DNA of 64,000 nt from Nocardiopsis algeriensis (GTDB lineage Bacteria > Actinomycetota > Actinomycetes > Streptosporangiales > Streptosporangiaceae). Positions within the stretch are counted from its first letter, which is position 1. The number at the start of each line of letters is the position of its first letter. Positions 43,775 through 52,070 of the stretch are shown here, piece after piece. The notes under the pieces are model-generated. The model was not told the origin of the DNA. It made no database searches and saw nothing but the letters and a program-made list of their open reading frames with translations. The stretch is from assembly GCF_014203695.1 (NCBI RefSeq), contig NZ_JACHJO010000014.1:1-64000 (forward strand), in the 5' to 3' direction. The position numbers and the translations under genes are program-made.

Positions 43775-44592
43775 CCGGACGCGACCCGCCCGGAGCCGCG
43801 ACCCCGGCGGCGCGGGCGCACCCATCCGCCGTTCCGCCGCATGGAGCGCAGGCACAGGGTGGCGGGCAGGGTCCGCACCGAGCGCGGCAGCCGCGGGTAG
43901 ACCGTCCGGGTCGTCGCGACCACCGCGTCGAACACCCGTTGCCGGCGGTCGGACCACGGCAGTCCGAACGCCTCCCGCATCTCGGGGGAGAGCAGTCCGG
44001 TGGTCAGCAGCTGCTGCAGCGGCATCAGGATCCGCAGCAGCGGTTGCTGGGGGTGGAACAGCTGCCGGGTGATCTCCCGCGCCTCGTCGCCGATCTTCAG
44101 GCGGGCCGTCTGCTCCGCCCAGTAGGCGTCGAACTCGGCGGGGCCGGTCGGCCACGCCTCCTCGGACAGGCCCAGTGCGGTGCCGAGCACCGCAGCCTCC
44201 CGCACGTAGGCCGCGTACTCCTCGTCGTCGAGCCCGCCCATGGTCATCCCGTACAGGCGAGCGCCCTGGTGGCACAGGGTGGCGGCCACCCACAGCAGGA
44301 GGTCGTCGTCGAGTGCGCGGTAACCCGGGCCGGTCACCTTCTTGTGCATCGCCCGCACGATGGCGTGCAGGCGCTCGCGCTCGGCGTCGGTGCCGTAGAC
44401 CGTGCCGTACACGTAGTAGAGGGTGCCGATCAGCCGTGCGAACGGTCGGGTGGCGAAGGTGCTGTGGTCCCCCACCCCTCGCGCCACGCTCGGGTGGGCG
44501 ATCTGGAGCAGCACGGCGTAGCCGGCGCCACCGAGGAGAGAGGCCTCGGCGGTGACTTGACGCAAGGGTGACTCGCGGGAGGAACGAACCAT
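43741..44592 (-). CDS. Oxygenase MpaB-family protein (DUF2236)
   Basis: The 283-residue protein has the DUF2236 signature: GGAGYAVLLQIAHPSVARGVGDHS, FARLIGTLYYVYGTVYGT and RAMHKKVTGPGYRALD, with AATLCHQG next. His residues in AHPSVARGV and AMHKKV are the conserved heme/metal-associated ones. Members include latex-clearing protein Lcp relatives and the fungal MpaB oxygenase. Substrate unknown. The C-terminal end is basic and Ala/Gly-rich and overlaps the end of the AfsR-type gene on the other strand. Confidence 0.88.
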   Translation of the reverse strand: MVRSSRESPLRQVTAEASLLGGAGYAVLLQIAHPSVARGVGDHSTFATRPFARLIGTLYYVYGTVYGTDAERERLHAIVRAMHKKVTGPGYRALDDDLLLWVAATLCHQGARLYGMTMGGLDDEEYAAYVREAAVLGTALGLSEEAWPTGPAEFDAYWAEQTARLKIGDEAREITRQLFHPQQPLLRILMPLQQLLTTGLLSPEMREAFGLPWSDRRQRVFDAVVATTRTVYPRLPRSVRTLPATLCLRSMRRNGGWVRPRRRGRGSGRVASGQPAAAGPAGA

Positions 44593-45100
44593 ACCTCGGA
44601 TCGTACGTCAGTACCCCATACCGAAGTAAAAGGCTTTTGACGTGGCCTTTTGCACAAATCCGGCAGGCCCTTCGGAACCCCGGACCAGGGGAAACCCTGC
44701 CCTCGGTAAGGGGAATATGGCGGCATGGACAGGTCTGCCGTTCCACCCTTGGGCTGAACCGATTGGTCCACCCGCCGCCCTCCAGGACCGGTTCCCTCCT
44801 GCCCCTGTGTCACTCCTGTTCACAGGCGAAGCGGCACGGCGCCGACGGCCGTACCAGTGCCGCGGCCGCGCGGATTGGCTCTTCCACCGGTCCGGTCGCC
44901 CGGTCCCCGGCGCCCCCACCAGCGGCCTTGACCCCCCGTCACCGCCTACCTACATTCTCGGCAGCGGGCGGGGTCCCCGTGGGCCGTCGGCGCACAGGGG
45001 TGTCCGAACCCCTCCCGTGCCCGTCCTGGACCGGTTCCGGTCCTGGTCATCCCGCTACCCGCCCCCGCGTGCCGGGGGCCGTGACCCAGAAGGGCCTTCC
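44593..45100. other. Gene-free region upstream of LPMO gene
   Basis: About 500 bases divide the divergent MpaB and LPMO genes. No gene or clear CebR-type palindrome is seen. It should contain both promoters. Confidence 0.35.
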
Positions 45101-45643
45101 ATGCAGACCACCACGTCCCCCCGGAGCCGCCGCAGGTTCCGTTCGGTGTCGGCCGTCGCCGCGGCGACCGCCCTGTTCTTCACCCTCATGCCCGCCGGGG
45201 CCGCCAGTGCCCACGGCTACATCTCCTCCCCCATGAGCCGCCAGGCGCAGTGCGCCGCCGGCATGGTTCCGTGCGGCGGCATCCAGTGGGAGCCGCAGAG
45301 CGTCGAGGGCCCCAAGGGCCTGACCAGCTGCTCGGGCGGCAACGCCCGCTTCTCCGAGCTCGACGACGACAGCCGCGGCTGGCACGTCACCCAGGTGGGC
45401 ACCTCTCAGACCTTCACCTGGAGGCTGACCGCCATGCACGCCACCGCCACGTGGGAGTACTTCATCGGCGGTCAGCGCGTCGCGGTCTTCGACGACGGCG
45501 GCGCCCGCCCCGGCGAGATCGTCCAGCACACGGTGGACCTGTCCGGCTACAGCGGCCGGCAGAAGATCCTCGCCGTGTGGAACGTCGCCGACACCGCCAA
45601 CGCCTTCTACGCCTGCGTCGACGTCGACGTCCGCAACTACTAG
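45101..45643 (+). CDS. AA10 lytic polysaccharide monooxygenase
   Basis: This 180-residue secreted copper enzyme oxidatively cleaves chitin or cellulose. The signal peptide (1-37) ends AGAASA, leaving His38 as the new N-terminus in HGYISSPMSR. His38 and His113 (MHATATWEYF) form the copper histidine brace, and Phe169 in NAFYACVDV is the axial position. Cys51, Cys58, Cys77 and Cys172 can form two disulfides. Only the catalytic domain is present, with no carbohydrate-binding module. HGYISSPMSRQAQC suggests the chitin-active type. AAGGGCC precedes ATG 45101. A GC-rich hairpin with T tract follows the gene. Confidence 0.94.
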   Translation: MQTTTSPRSRRRFRSVSAVAAATALFFTLMPAGAASAHGYISSPMSRQAQCAAGMVPCGGIQWEPQSVEGPKGLTSCSGGNARFSELDDDSRGWHVTQVGTSQTFTWRLTAMHATATWEYFIGGQRVAVFDDGGARPGEIVQHTVDLSGYSGRQKILAVWNVADTANAFYACVDVDVRNY

Positions 45644-45645
45644 GA

Positions 45646-45723
45646 GGCCCCCGCCCCGGAAGCAGCGGGGACCGTCGCCCCGTCCCGGCCCGGCCCGCAC
45701 CGGATCGGGGCGGGGCCTTTCCT
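45646..45723 (+). terminator. Terminator after LPMO gene
   Basis: GGCCCCCGCCCC directly after the stop can pair with GGGGCGGGGCC further on, followed by TTTCC. The loop is long and itself GC-rich, so confidence is moderate. Confidence 0.5.
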
Positions 45724-45811
45724 CACCACACCGGTCCCGCCGGCCACCGCGACACGCATGCTCTCGTTTCCTTCTCCGTACGCTGAGAACTGGCGGGCCC
45801 TGGCCTCCTGG

Positions 45812-46015
45812 TGGAGGAGCTCCATACCCCACACGGGGGACATGGTGAGCGGGATTTCTGGCCGTGGCGGGGGGTAAGGCTGGTCTTACTCCCATGCCAC
45901 GGCCGCTCGTGCTGGGCAGAGGCTCGGTCACCCCGGCAGCGCCGACACCGGCCCACCGATCCCTGAGGCCCCGACTGGGGAAGCGAAGAACGGGTGCTCA
46001 CCTGCCTGGACACCG
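45812..46015. repeat. Island repeat copy A (tRNA-Pro downstream sequence)
   Basis: About 200 bases, beginning GGAGGAGCTCCATACCCC and ending near CACCTGCCTGGACACCG, match copy C at 51857-52059 at roughly four bases in five. This includes GGGGGACATGGTGA, GGGATTTCTGGCCG, CGTGCTGGGCAGAGG, GCAGCGCCGACACCGG and GAAGAACGGGTG. Copy A lacks the tRNA fragment. It marks the left limit of the accessory island. Confidence 0.7.
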
Positions 46016-46133
46016 TGTAGACGGTCCATGGCGCACGACAGTGCACGCATGACGGGCGCCTGCCGGCCTTTCCGCGGGCTGCGAAGTAACACGGATCTCG
46101 CGCTCGGTCGGCTGCGGCCGTGCCGAGGAGGCC

Positions 46134-46946
46134 TTACCCAGAGCCAGGACGGTGCTGATACCGATCGAGCGTGGATTTGGTGGTGGAGGCGTCTTGAAAC
46201 ACCAGCTCCCACGGGCCGGTGTCCACGTCGAAATCCTTCCCGAAGCCAACCCACTTTCCGGCCATTCGTCGTCCGGTCGGTTCGATCAGCAGCTGGATCG
46301 CTCCGTGATAGCGCGCGCCGCGATAGTAGCCGTCCTTGGACGTCTGCTCGGTCCAGGTGCCGGTGCAGACCGTGCCGTCAAGGGTGAGATCCATCGTCAA
46401 CGAAGATTCCGATGAGCCGGGGATGCTGCGCACGGTGAGTCGTTCATCGTGCTGAAGCAGGACTACGTAGTGCTCTCCGGTGAAGCTGGAACCTCGGCCG
46501 GTGCTGACGTACTCGTAGCGCGAGAGCCAAACTCCTGAATAGTTGGCGTATTGGCTGACCTGGGTCACAGCGGTGTCTGGCTGAAACTCGTCATGAGGGG
46601 CCATGTCCTGTCCTCGGTCGTGATTGACGGGGCGTACCCCCGGCACCGACGGAGCGAACCCGAGAGCTTCGATGGGTGCTCCTAGAACGTCCTCCAGTGC
46701 TCGAGCGTAGCTGGGCCTCGGGGTTACGACAGTGCCTGCTTCCCAGCGCTGTACGAGCCGTTTCGACGCCCCATCGACCCCGGCGTCACGCAGGGCTTCA
46801 GCTTGGGAAGCCGAGAACGCCTCGGTCGAGTGACCTCGCGGCCTTTCTACCTGCGCTGACGCGGTCTGTCTCTCGGTAATTCCCCGTGGTTGTCCGTCTG
46901 ATGTAGCACAACAAACGAAGAGAGAAGTTGCAGACCAGAGCCTCAT
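46134..46946 (-). CDS. XRE-like protein with unknown C-terminal domain
   Basis: The translation contains AEALRDAGVDGASKRLVQRW, then EAGTVVTPRPSYARALEDVL. This is the pattern of actinomycete XRE-like regulators that share KRLVQ(R/K)WE. An unfamiliar C-terminal part (about 130 residues) follows, rich in beta-strand patterns, with YANYSGVWLSRYEYVSTG. The N-terminus is unusual: an ATG at 46946 overlaps the CPCC gene stop as ATGA, but the first ~40 residues look atypical and the HTH may be truncated. It lies inside the accessory island. Function unknown. Confidence 0.55.
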   Translation of the reverse strand: MRLWSATSLFVCCATSDGQPRGITERQTASAQVERPRGHSTEAFSASQAEALRDAGVDGASKRLVQRWEAGTVVTPRPSYARALEDVLGAPIEALGFAPSVPGVRPVNHDRGQDMAPHDEFQPDTAVTQVSQYANYSGVWLSRYEYVSTGRGSSFTGEHYVVLLQHDERLTVRSIPGSSESSLTMDLTLDGTVCTGTWTEQTSKDGYYRGARYHGAIQLLIEPTGRRMAGKWVGFGKDFDVDTGPWELVFQDASTTKSTLDRYQHRPGSG

Positions 46947-47329
46947 GACGACGCGTGGCCACTGTGCCAGAACGAAGGGAGCCACCAATAGAGCATGGAG
47001 CGGTCTTCCGGCCATGGGAGACGTTCCTCTGCTTCCCAGTCTTCGAAGGAGTCGCGTGTGAGATCGATCGGGAGCCATGCCGGATCGAGCGGCTCGTCGG
47101 CTGTCGGGGGCCTGCTGAACAGTCGACCGACTTGGTCACATGCGCTGAAGCTCTGGTAGTTGCGTTGAGCCTCGACCAGGGAGGGTCTGTTCGCTCCGCC
47201 CTCCATGGTGGACCAGCGGAGTTGGACTGCGTCGTCCTCCCAGAAGCACACAGGGCAGGTCTCATGGGAACCGAGCGGCTCGTCCAAGACCAGATGTCCG
47301 CAGCAAGGGCACGGGTGGCGTCGGCTCAT
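46943..47329 (-). CDS. CPCC-family cysteine-rich protein
   Basis: The 128-residue protein starts MSRRHPCPCCGHLVLDEPLG and continues HETCPVCFWEDDAVQ. This is the CPCC family pattern, with two Cys pairs likely to bind zinc. NRPSLVEAQRNYQSFSACD also fits family members. These proteins often appear as scattered accessory genes, some near toxin or immunity loci; no biochemical role is established. It precedes, and overlaps by four bases, the XRE-like gene. Confidence 0.85.
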   Translation of the reverse strand: MSRRHPCPCCGHLVLDEPLGSHETCPVCFWEDDAVQLRWSTMEGGANRPSLVEAQRNYQSFSACDQVGRLFSRPPTADEPLDPAWLPIDLTRDSFEDWEAEERLPWPEDRSMLYWWLPSFWHSGHASS

Positions 47330-47765
47330 CCGCACAGCGTAGGGAGGAGCCGGCCCGCGTGCCATGGCTTTCGGCGGTCAGGGCTGTTTCAAAGTCGGGG
47401 TCGTGACCCATCAGCGCTGATCACAGCCTCGTAGCGATCCGGTCGAAGCTTGCACCGACGAGCAACGGAGCCCGCGAGAAGATCAGGGACTCTCACATCT
47501 CTGACTTCCAGAGGGACTCCGTTGCGCCCCCAGCCTGTCATGCCCGCCACCGGGCCCATCGGCCTTCTCGGTAAGTTCGCCCCTGGCCGATCCCCGCTCG
47601 CCGCGGGGCCGCCACCACAGCCTGACCAGCGTCGTGCTGTGCGCCCTGTGCACGATGCTCGCCGCCTGACCGACGGACCGGCCTCACCCCTGCCATGTGC
47701 ACCGCGCCCTTGAGTGCTCGGACAGGGGAAAACGAAGAACGGGTGTCCACCTGTGTGGACACCCA
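47330..47765. other. Gene-free stretch with island repeat copy B upstream part
   Basis: No convincing gene is seen between the CPCC gene and the tRNA fragment. The last ~65 bases (from 47701, ACCGCGCCCTTGAG) repeat the sequence found downstream of tRNA-Pro at 51998 onwards. This includes the GGGTGTCCACC/GTGGACACCC hairpin. Confidence 0.5.
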
Positions 47766-47817
47766 TTCCTTTGTCGGGGTGGCGGGATTTGAACCCACGA
47801 CCTTTTTGTCCTGAACT
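47766..47817. repeat. Attachment-site-like duplicate of tRNA-Pro 3' end
   Basis: The 38 bases 47766-47803 (TTCCTTTGTCGGGGTGGC to CCCACGACCT) are identical to 52063-52100. They contain the acceptor and T arm of tRNA-Pro on the minus strand. Similarity then runs on with three mismatches to 47816 (GTCCTGAAC vs GTCCCGAAC). It is a 3' tRNA fragment of the type left by site-specific integration at a tRNA gene. Confidence 0.85.
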
Positions 47818-47823
47818 CGAATC

Positions 47824-48813
47824 AGTGAGGTGATCTCAGTGAGTTTGCTTCTCGATATTGGTCAGAGCCAACGCGGCTTGCACGATCGCGCCGATTTTGG
47901 ACGGGCTCATCGTGGTGTGGCGCAGCACTCTCCACCGTCCGGTCAGGACCGCCATCGCGCGCTCGCCGATGCACCGCAGGCCGCGTAGCAGCCGGTTGTA
48001 GGCCCGGTCATCGACATGCCAGCGATGCTCGTCGACCTCGGGCGGACGTTTGATCGGCGTGCGCACCCCCACACCAGCGCCGTCGTAGCCGGGATCGGCC
48101 AGCACTACCACCCCGTCGGCCGTGGCCTTGTGCACAAGCGGAAACACGTGCCGGCGTGCGGCGGTGATGTCGGGCGTGGACCCGGGCTCGACGTCGGACA
48201 CCCATAGCGGTTCTCCTCGGGCATCGGAAAGGAACTGGATATTGCCGCCGTGGCGGTGTTTGTGGCCGCTGTACCAGAGGTCGCTTTGACCGGAGGGGCC
48301 AGGCTCCGAACAGCGGTCGGAGACAAACAGCTTTCCGTCAAGGATCAGGGGATCGTCGGGGGTGGTGCGGGCGTGTTCGAGGACCTGGTGCAGGTCGGGG
48401 GCCTGGTCGGCGAGCACGTCGATGCCCTCGTCGACGTAGCGGTAGCCGGTGGCCCGGGAGATGCGGTTGTCCCTGGCCAGGGCGTCGATGGCGGTGCCGT
48501 CGCGAAACCACCGCAAGACCAGGACTGCCTGTTTGTAGCAGGTCAGGGCGCGGGTGCCCGTGCGGGTGCCGCGGCGTTGGCGTTCGGCGTTCAGCAGGGC
48601 TGAAAGGTGCCAAACGGTGGCCTGGTCCACGTCGAGGGTGGCAGTATAGGGAACCACGTGGAGCCTTTCAGGTGGTCCGGTGGAGATTCGACACCTCGCC
48701 TTCTACCTGGGGCTCCACGTCTGTGTCAGGGGAACGGAAATTCACCCATGGATGCACTTCTCGTCTTTATTGCCGGTTTTCTACTGCTTCCCGATTGCTG
48801 AGATCACCTCAGT
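47824..48813. mobile_element. Insertion sequence (IS5-like), ~990 bp
   Basis: Terminal inverted repeats AGTGAGGTGATCTCAG (47824-47839) and CTGAGATCACCTCAGT (48798-48813) match at 15 of 16 positions and enclose one DDE transposase. The element has inserted immediately next to the tRNA-Pro fragment. No target duplication is obvious. Confidence 0.85.
47836..48657 (-). CDS. DDE transposase (IS5-like, DDE_Tnp_4 type)
   Basis: The 273-residue transposase has an N-terminal HTH (QAVLVLRWFRDGTAIDALAR, ISRATGYRYVDEG). The DDE catalytic part has Asp in LILDGKLFVSD and Asp in VVLADPGYDGAG, with Glu expected in the C-terminal helix region (RRLL/GLRCIGERAM). It appears intact. The start is GTG 48657. The terminal repeats abut the gene at its 3' side. 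Confidence 0.88.
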   Translation of the reverse strand: MVPYTATLDVDQATVWHLSALLNAERQRRGTRTGTRALTCYKQAVLVLRWFRDGTAIDALARDNRISRATGYRYVDEGIDVLADQAPDLHQVLEHARTTPDDPLILDGKLFVSDRCSEPGPSGQSDLWYSGHKHRHGGNIQFLSDARGEPLWVSDVEPGSTPDITAARRHVFPLVHKATADGVVVLADPGYDGAGVGVRTPIKRPPEVDEHRWHVDDRAYNRLLRGLRCIGERAMAVLTGRWRVLRHTTMSPSKIGAIVQAALALTNIEKQTH

Positions 48814-49617
48814 GGGAGAGCTTTCTGGGTGAACCGATTGTGAGCTGCCCAGAGGACATCGGCAGGGCCCGCCCCGGTCCGCATGCGTACGTCTCCTGTG
48901 GCCCCCCATATGGTCTCCTCATAAGACCCCTGCGCGGGAAGTTCACGGCCATGATGGAAACACCTTCGCCTGGTAGGCGTGATCTCAGGAGGTCGGTTCT
49001 CGGGCTTGCGCACACGGATCCTCAAGGGCCACTGTCGTCGCTCGCTGAAGCTGGCAGTTGTCCACTCAAGGGGTCAGGAGGCTTGGCAGATAGGGGGTGT
49101 CGGTAAGCGGAGTGTGTCACCAGGTGCCAAGCAACCGGTGAGTAGCTTGTCGATGGTTCTCGCTGTTGCGATACTGAGAGAGCGCTGAATTGAGCTCAGC
49201 ACTGCTGGGTTCCGGACTGTTTGTACTCGTGGCTCTCATGTTCCGTCACCTTCCCAAGCCTGTCGGTGCTGTTCAGACCGTTCGCGAGAGGATGATGGCC
49301 ATGGTGGTTTCCCTGAGGGATGCTGGTCGCCAGGTGGTTGCCAGCGTCTGTGAAGGTGTCGTTGGCGGAGTCTGCTCTGCCTTGATGATGGGTGCAGCAG
49401 TGCCGGGCTGAGTTCAGCGAAACGATGGCGTGCTGAAGGCCCTACACATCGAGCGGATGTAGGGACTTCGTCTGACTCAAGCGAACATTCTCGCTGCCTG
49501 GCGACGCGCCCCTTGCCGATGCCTCAGGTACGGCCTGCCATGTGTCAGTTCGCAGAACGGGGCGCTGGTCATGCGCGCACGGGCGCCAAGGAGCCCGATA
49601 ACCTGCCTCTTTGATAA
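48814..49617. other. Lower-GC segment between two IS elements
   Basis: About 800 bases have lower GC and poor codon bias. The only candidate gene is a weak 73-residue frame at 49190-49411. The segment is consistent with decayed mobile DNA. Confidence 0.4.
49190..49411 (+). CDS. Doubtful small hydrophobic protein
   Basis: The 73-residue frame begins at TTG with SSALLGSGLFVLVALMFRHL, one hydrophobic segment. It ends in a second Gly/Val/Ala-rich stretch (GVVGGVCSALMMGAAV). It follows another short frame whose TGA is one base upstream. No family is recognised and the coding signal is weak; it may be chance in decayed DNA. Confidence 0.25.
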   Translation: MSSALLGSGLFVLVALMFRHLPKPVGAVQTVRERMMAMVVSLRDAGRQVVASVCEGVVGGVCSALMMGAAVPG

Positions 49618-50468
49618 GAGCTCATCTCATTTGGGTTCTCGGTAACCTGCTCCTGTGTCGATGGCGGAACGGCTGGTGCCGGACGAGCTGTGGGAACTGT
49701 TCCAGCGAGTGGTGCCCGAAGCACCCACCCGTCCCCAGGGCGGCGGGCGGCGCAGATACGGCGACCGCCAAGTCCTGGCCGCGATCATCTTCGTGGCCAC
49801 CACCGGCTGCACCTGGGCCCAGCTTCCACCGGTGTTCGGCCCCTTCCGGTCCGACCGCGCACCGGCGGTTCACCGAGTGGACCCGGGCCCGGGTCTGGGC
49901 CAAGCTGCACCGAGTGGTACTGGACGAACTCGGTGCCCGTGGCGAGGTGGACCGGTCGCGGTGCGCCATCGACTCGGTGAACATGCGGGCCCTCACAGGG
50001 GGGGACCTGACGGGCCCGAATCCTGTGGACCGGGGCAAGAAGGGGTCGAAGATCCATCTGATCACCGACCGGGCCGGTCTGCCGCTGTCCATAGCGATCT
50101 CGGGGGCCAACACCCACGACAGCCAGGCCCCGCAACCCCTGGTGATGGGGATACCCCCGATCCGCTCTTGCCGCGGACCCAGCCGACGCACACCGGACAA
50201 GCTGCACGGCGACAAGGGCTATGACTACGCCCACCTGCGCCGCCGGCTGCGCAAACGCGGGATCGTGCACCGCCTGGCCCGCCGGGGTGTGGAGTCCTCG
50301 CAGCGGCTGGGGCGGCACCGGTGGCAGGTGGAACGCACGATGGCCTGGCTGAGCGGATGTCGTCGCCTACACCGCCGCTACGAGCGCAGAGCTGATCACT
50401 TCCTGGCCTTTGCCGACATCGCCTGCACCCTGATCTGCTACCGCAGACTCACCAAATGAGATGAACTC
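49618..50468. mobile_element. IS5-family insertion sequence, ~851 bp
   Basis: Terminal inverted repeats GAGCTCATCTCATTTGG (49618-49634) and CCAAATGAGATGAACTC (50452-50468) match at 16 of 17 positions. They bracket one transposase read in two frames. The right end abuts a DUF3883 gene fragment, so the insertion probably truncated it. Confidence 0.85.
49655..50459 (+). CDS. IS5-family transposase in two frames (frameshift near 49846)
   Basis: The N-terminal part (from 49655 or the ATG at 49661, MAERLVPDELWELFQRVVP) contains the IS5 helix-turn-helix (GCTWAQLPPVFG). The rest continues in the +1 frame: GPTAHRRFTEWTRARVWAKL, the catalytic SRCAIDSVNMRAL, GPNPVDRGKKGSKIH, KLHGDKGYDY and the DDE Glu region RHRWQVERTMAWLSG, ending LICYRRLTK. 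The frames join at GGCCCCTTCCGG (about 49840-49851), where dropping one T restores the family sequence. Either programmed +1 frameshifting or a point mutation explains it. Confidence 0.75.
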
Positions 50469-50862
50469 TGAGTGCACCCAATCGACGCGCGCTGGAACTG
50501 CACAGCGTCGGTATGTCCACCGCCTACTTCGAGGCTCAGGGGTGGTCCGTCAAGGACGTCGGGGCCACGGAGTCCTACGACCTGCTGTTGAAGCGGGGGG
50601 ACGCCTGCATGTGGAGGTGAAGGGGACCACCTCCGAGGGCACCCAGGTGATCCTCACACGTGCCGAGGTCGACAAGCAGCGCGAGCTCGCGCCCGAGAAC
50701 GCCCTGGTGGTCGTCCACTCGATCGGCCTGGACCGGAGCGTGTCACCACCCACGGCGAGCGGTGGCGTCCTACACTGCACCTCGCCGTGGGAGATCGAAG
50801 AGGAAGATCTCACGGTCGTCTCCTACATTTACCGATCCGGGGTTGAGCAGGCCTCTGAGTAG
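50469..50862 (+). pseudogene. Truncated, frameshifted DUF3883 (NO VEIN-type) domain gene
   Basis: The reading RRALELHSVGMSTAYFEAQ then GWSVKDVGATESYDLLLKRG switches frame near 50597-50605. It resumes HVEVKGTTSEGTQVILTRAE, NALVVVHSIGLDRS and HCTSPWEIEEEDLTVVSYIY. This is the C-terminal DUF3883 domain common in restriction or phage-defence and helicase-linked proteins. The 5' portion is absent because the IS ends at 50468. The gene is therefore a double wreck: truncated and frameshifted. Confidence 0.75.
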
Positions 50863-51065
50863 CTCTCCGCGCCAACACGCTTTCTAATCCCGCATACGGG
50901 CGTTCGCCGCCGGTCGGCAGTGTGCTGACCAAGGAACGGAACTTTGGGGCGGACCAGTCCAAACGGCCCCGGACCGCTGGGAATGAGACTAAAACTGAGG
51001 CTACGAGACGGCCCTCAGAACGCCTGTGAGCAGCGACTGATTGGACACGATGGGATCGCTCGCGG

Positions 51066-51293
51066 GTGCTCAGTCAGGTTCGGCCAGCAGGAGCCATCAC
51101 CCGCGCCTACAACCTCCACCGCGGCCCTTACCTGCACCTGGAGCGACAGCGCCGGGCACAGCAGGCAGAGCAGAATCGGCGCAGGGGCGACCTGCTGGTG
51201 CAGACCTCGCCTTCCGCTCCCGTTTTCGATGACATGGCCGAGCTGCGCGATCTGGTGCGTACAGCCATCGCGGTTGGGGCGGTGCGGCGATGA
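51066..51293 (+). CDS. Small hypothetical protein of the island
   Basis: The 75-residue frame starts at GTG 51066. It reads NLHRGPYLHLERQRRAQQAE, then a region SAPVFDDMAELRDLVRTAIA near the end. The stop overlaps the ATG of the next gene as ATGA. The coupling and helical pattern suggest a real gene of a former integrative element. No family recognised. Confidence 0.45.
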   Translation: MLSQVRPAGAITRAYNLHRGPYLHLERQRRAQQAEQNRRRGDLLVQTSPSAPVFDDMAELRDLVRTAIAVGAVRR

Positions 51294-51721
51294 CCCCCGA
51301 CCCCTTCCACTTGATGGCCGATCGGGAGGCCCTGACCGCCTGGGCGCGGGAACACGGCGTGCGGGTGCGGGTGGCTGGTGAGGACTGGGAGTCCATCACC
51401 TACGAAGCCACCACCTCCGGACCGGACGGAACCTCGGTCGTGCGACGGTACCGGTGCGTGCTACCCCCGGCTATGGCGCTGCGACGGCTGCGGCTGACCT
51501 ACGTGGTCGGCCTGTGCCACGACGCCGGCGGGGCGGTCTGCAACCACGTCCGCCGCGTCGTGCCCCCGGTGCTCTCCGCCGCCGACGAAGCAGCCCGCCA
51601 CGACGTCACCTTGGTGGCCGCAGCGCTGGTGGAGGCAGAACGCCGCGCGGTGTGCGGTGCCACGGTGCACAACCTCGCCGTGTACACCGTGCAGCGTGCC
51701 AAGGATTGGCGGCCGTACTGA
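51290..51721 (+). CDS. Hypothetical protein of the island (143 aa)
   Basis: The 143-residue protein begins MTPDPFHLMADREALTAWAR. It has a beta-rich central part (VRVRVAGEDWESITYEATTS) and a helical C-terminal half (ARHDVTLVAAALVEAERRAV). Codon bias is typical of coding DNA, and the start overlaps the previous stop by four bases. Similar orphan genes occur in actinomycete integrative elements; I do not recognise a domain. Confidence 0.6.
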   Translation: MTPDPFHLMADREALTAWAREHGVRVRVAGEDWESITYEATTSGPDGTSVVRRYRCVLPPAMALRRLRLTYVVGLCHDAGGAVCNHVRRVVPPVLSAADEAARHDVTLVAAALVEAERRAVCGATVHNLAVYTVQRAKDWRPY

Positions 51722-51856
51722 GAAGACCCCCGCGTGCCCTGCTGTCTGTCCGAGACCACGGGGCCCAGGGCACGCGGACCGTTCTTCGAATCGTGGCCAA
51801 CCTGTGAGGACAAGCCGAACGCCACACGGGGACCTCGCCCACAGGCTTCCGCAACC

Positions 51857-52070
51857 GGAGGAACTCCACACCCCACGCGGGGGACATGGTGACCGGGATT
51901 TCTGGCCGCGGAGTGGGGTAAGGCCGGCCTTACCCCACGCCAAAGCCGCCCGTGCTGGGCAGAGGCGCAGCCGCACTGGCAGCGCCGACACCGGACCACC
52001 GCGCCCCCTGAGGGCTCGGGCGGGGGAAACGAAGAACGGGTGCCCACTTGTATGGACACCCGTTCCTTTG
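51857..52070. repeat. Island repeat copy C with tRNA-Pro terminator
   Basis: This sequence, immediately 3' of the leftward tRNA-Pro, is repeated at 45812-46015 (copy A) and in part at 47701-47773 (copy B). It includes the tRNA terminator hairpin GAACGGGTGCCCA (52034-52046) with TGGACACCCGTTC (52053-52065). Shared landmarks are GGGATTTCTGGCCG, GTGCTGGGCAGAGG and CAGCGCCGACACCGG. Confidence 0.75.
52034..52065 (-). terminator. Terminator of tRNA-Pro
   Basis: GAACGGGTGCCCA pairs with TGGACACCCGTTC (12 of 13), six bases from the tRNA 3' end on the minus strand. Confidence 0.7.

Noticed and set aside
39692..44746. Very long open frame on the minus strand opposite the AfsR-type gene
   Set aside because: It is an antisense artefact of high-GC codon bias. 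It has no domains, and the plus-strand BTAD/NB-ARC/TPR gene and minus-strand NUDIX and MpaB genes explain the DNA.
44593..45100. CebR/chitin-type operator upstream of the LPMO gene
   Set aside because: No inverted repeat matching known cellulose or chitin regulators could be found by eye.
47774..47817. A second tRNA-Pro gene
   Set aside because: Only the 3' portion matches; the 5' acceptor strand and D arm are absent, so it cannot fold into a tRNA.
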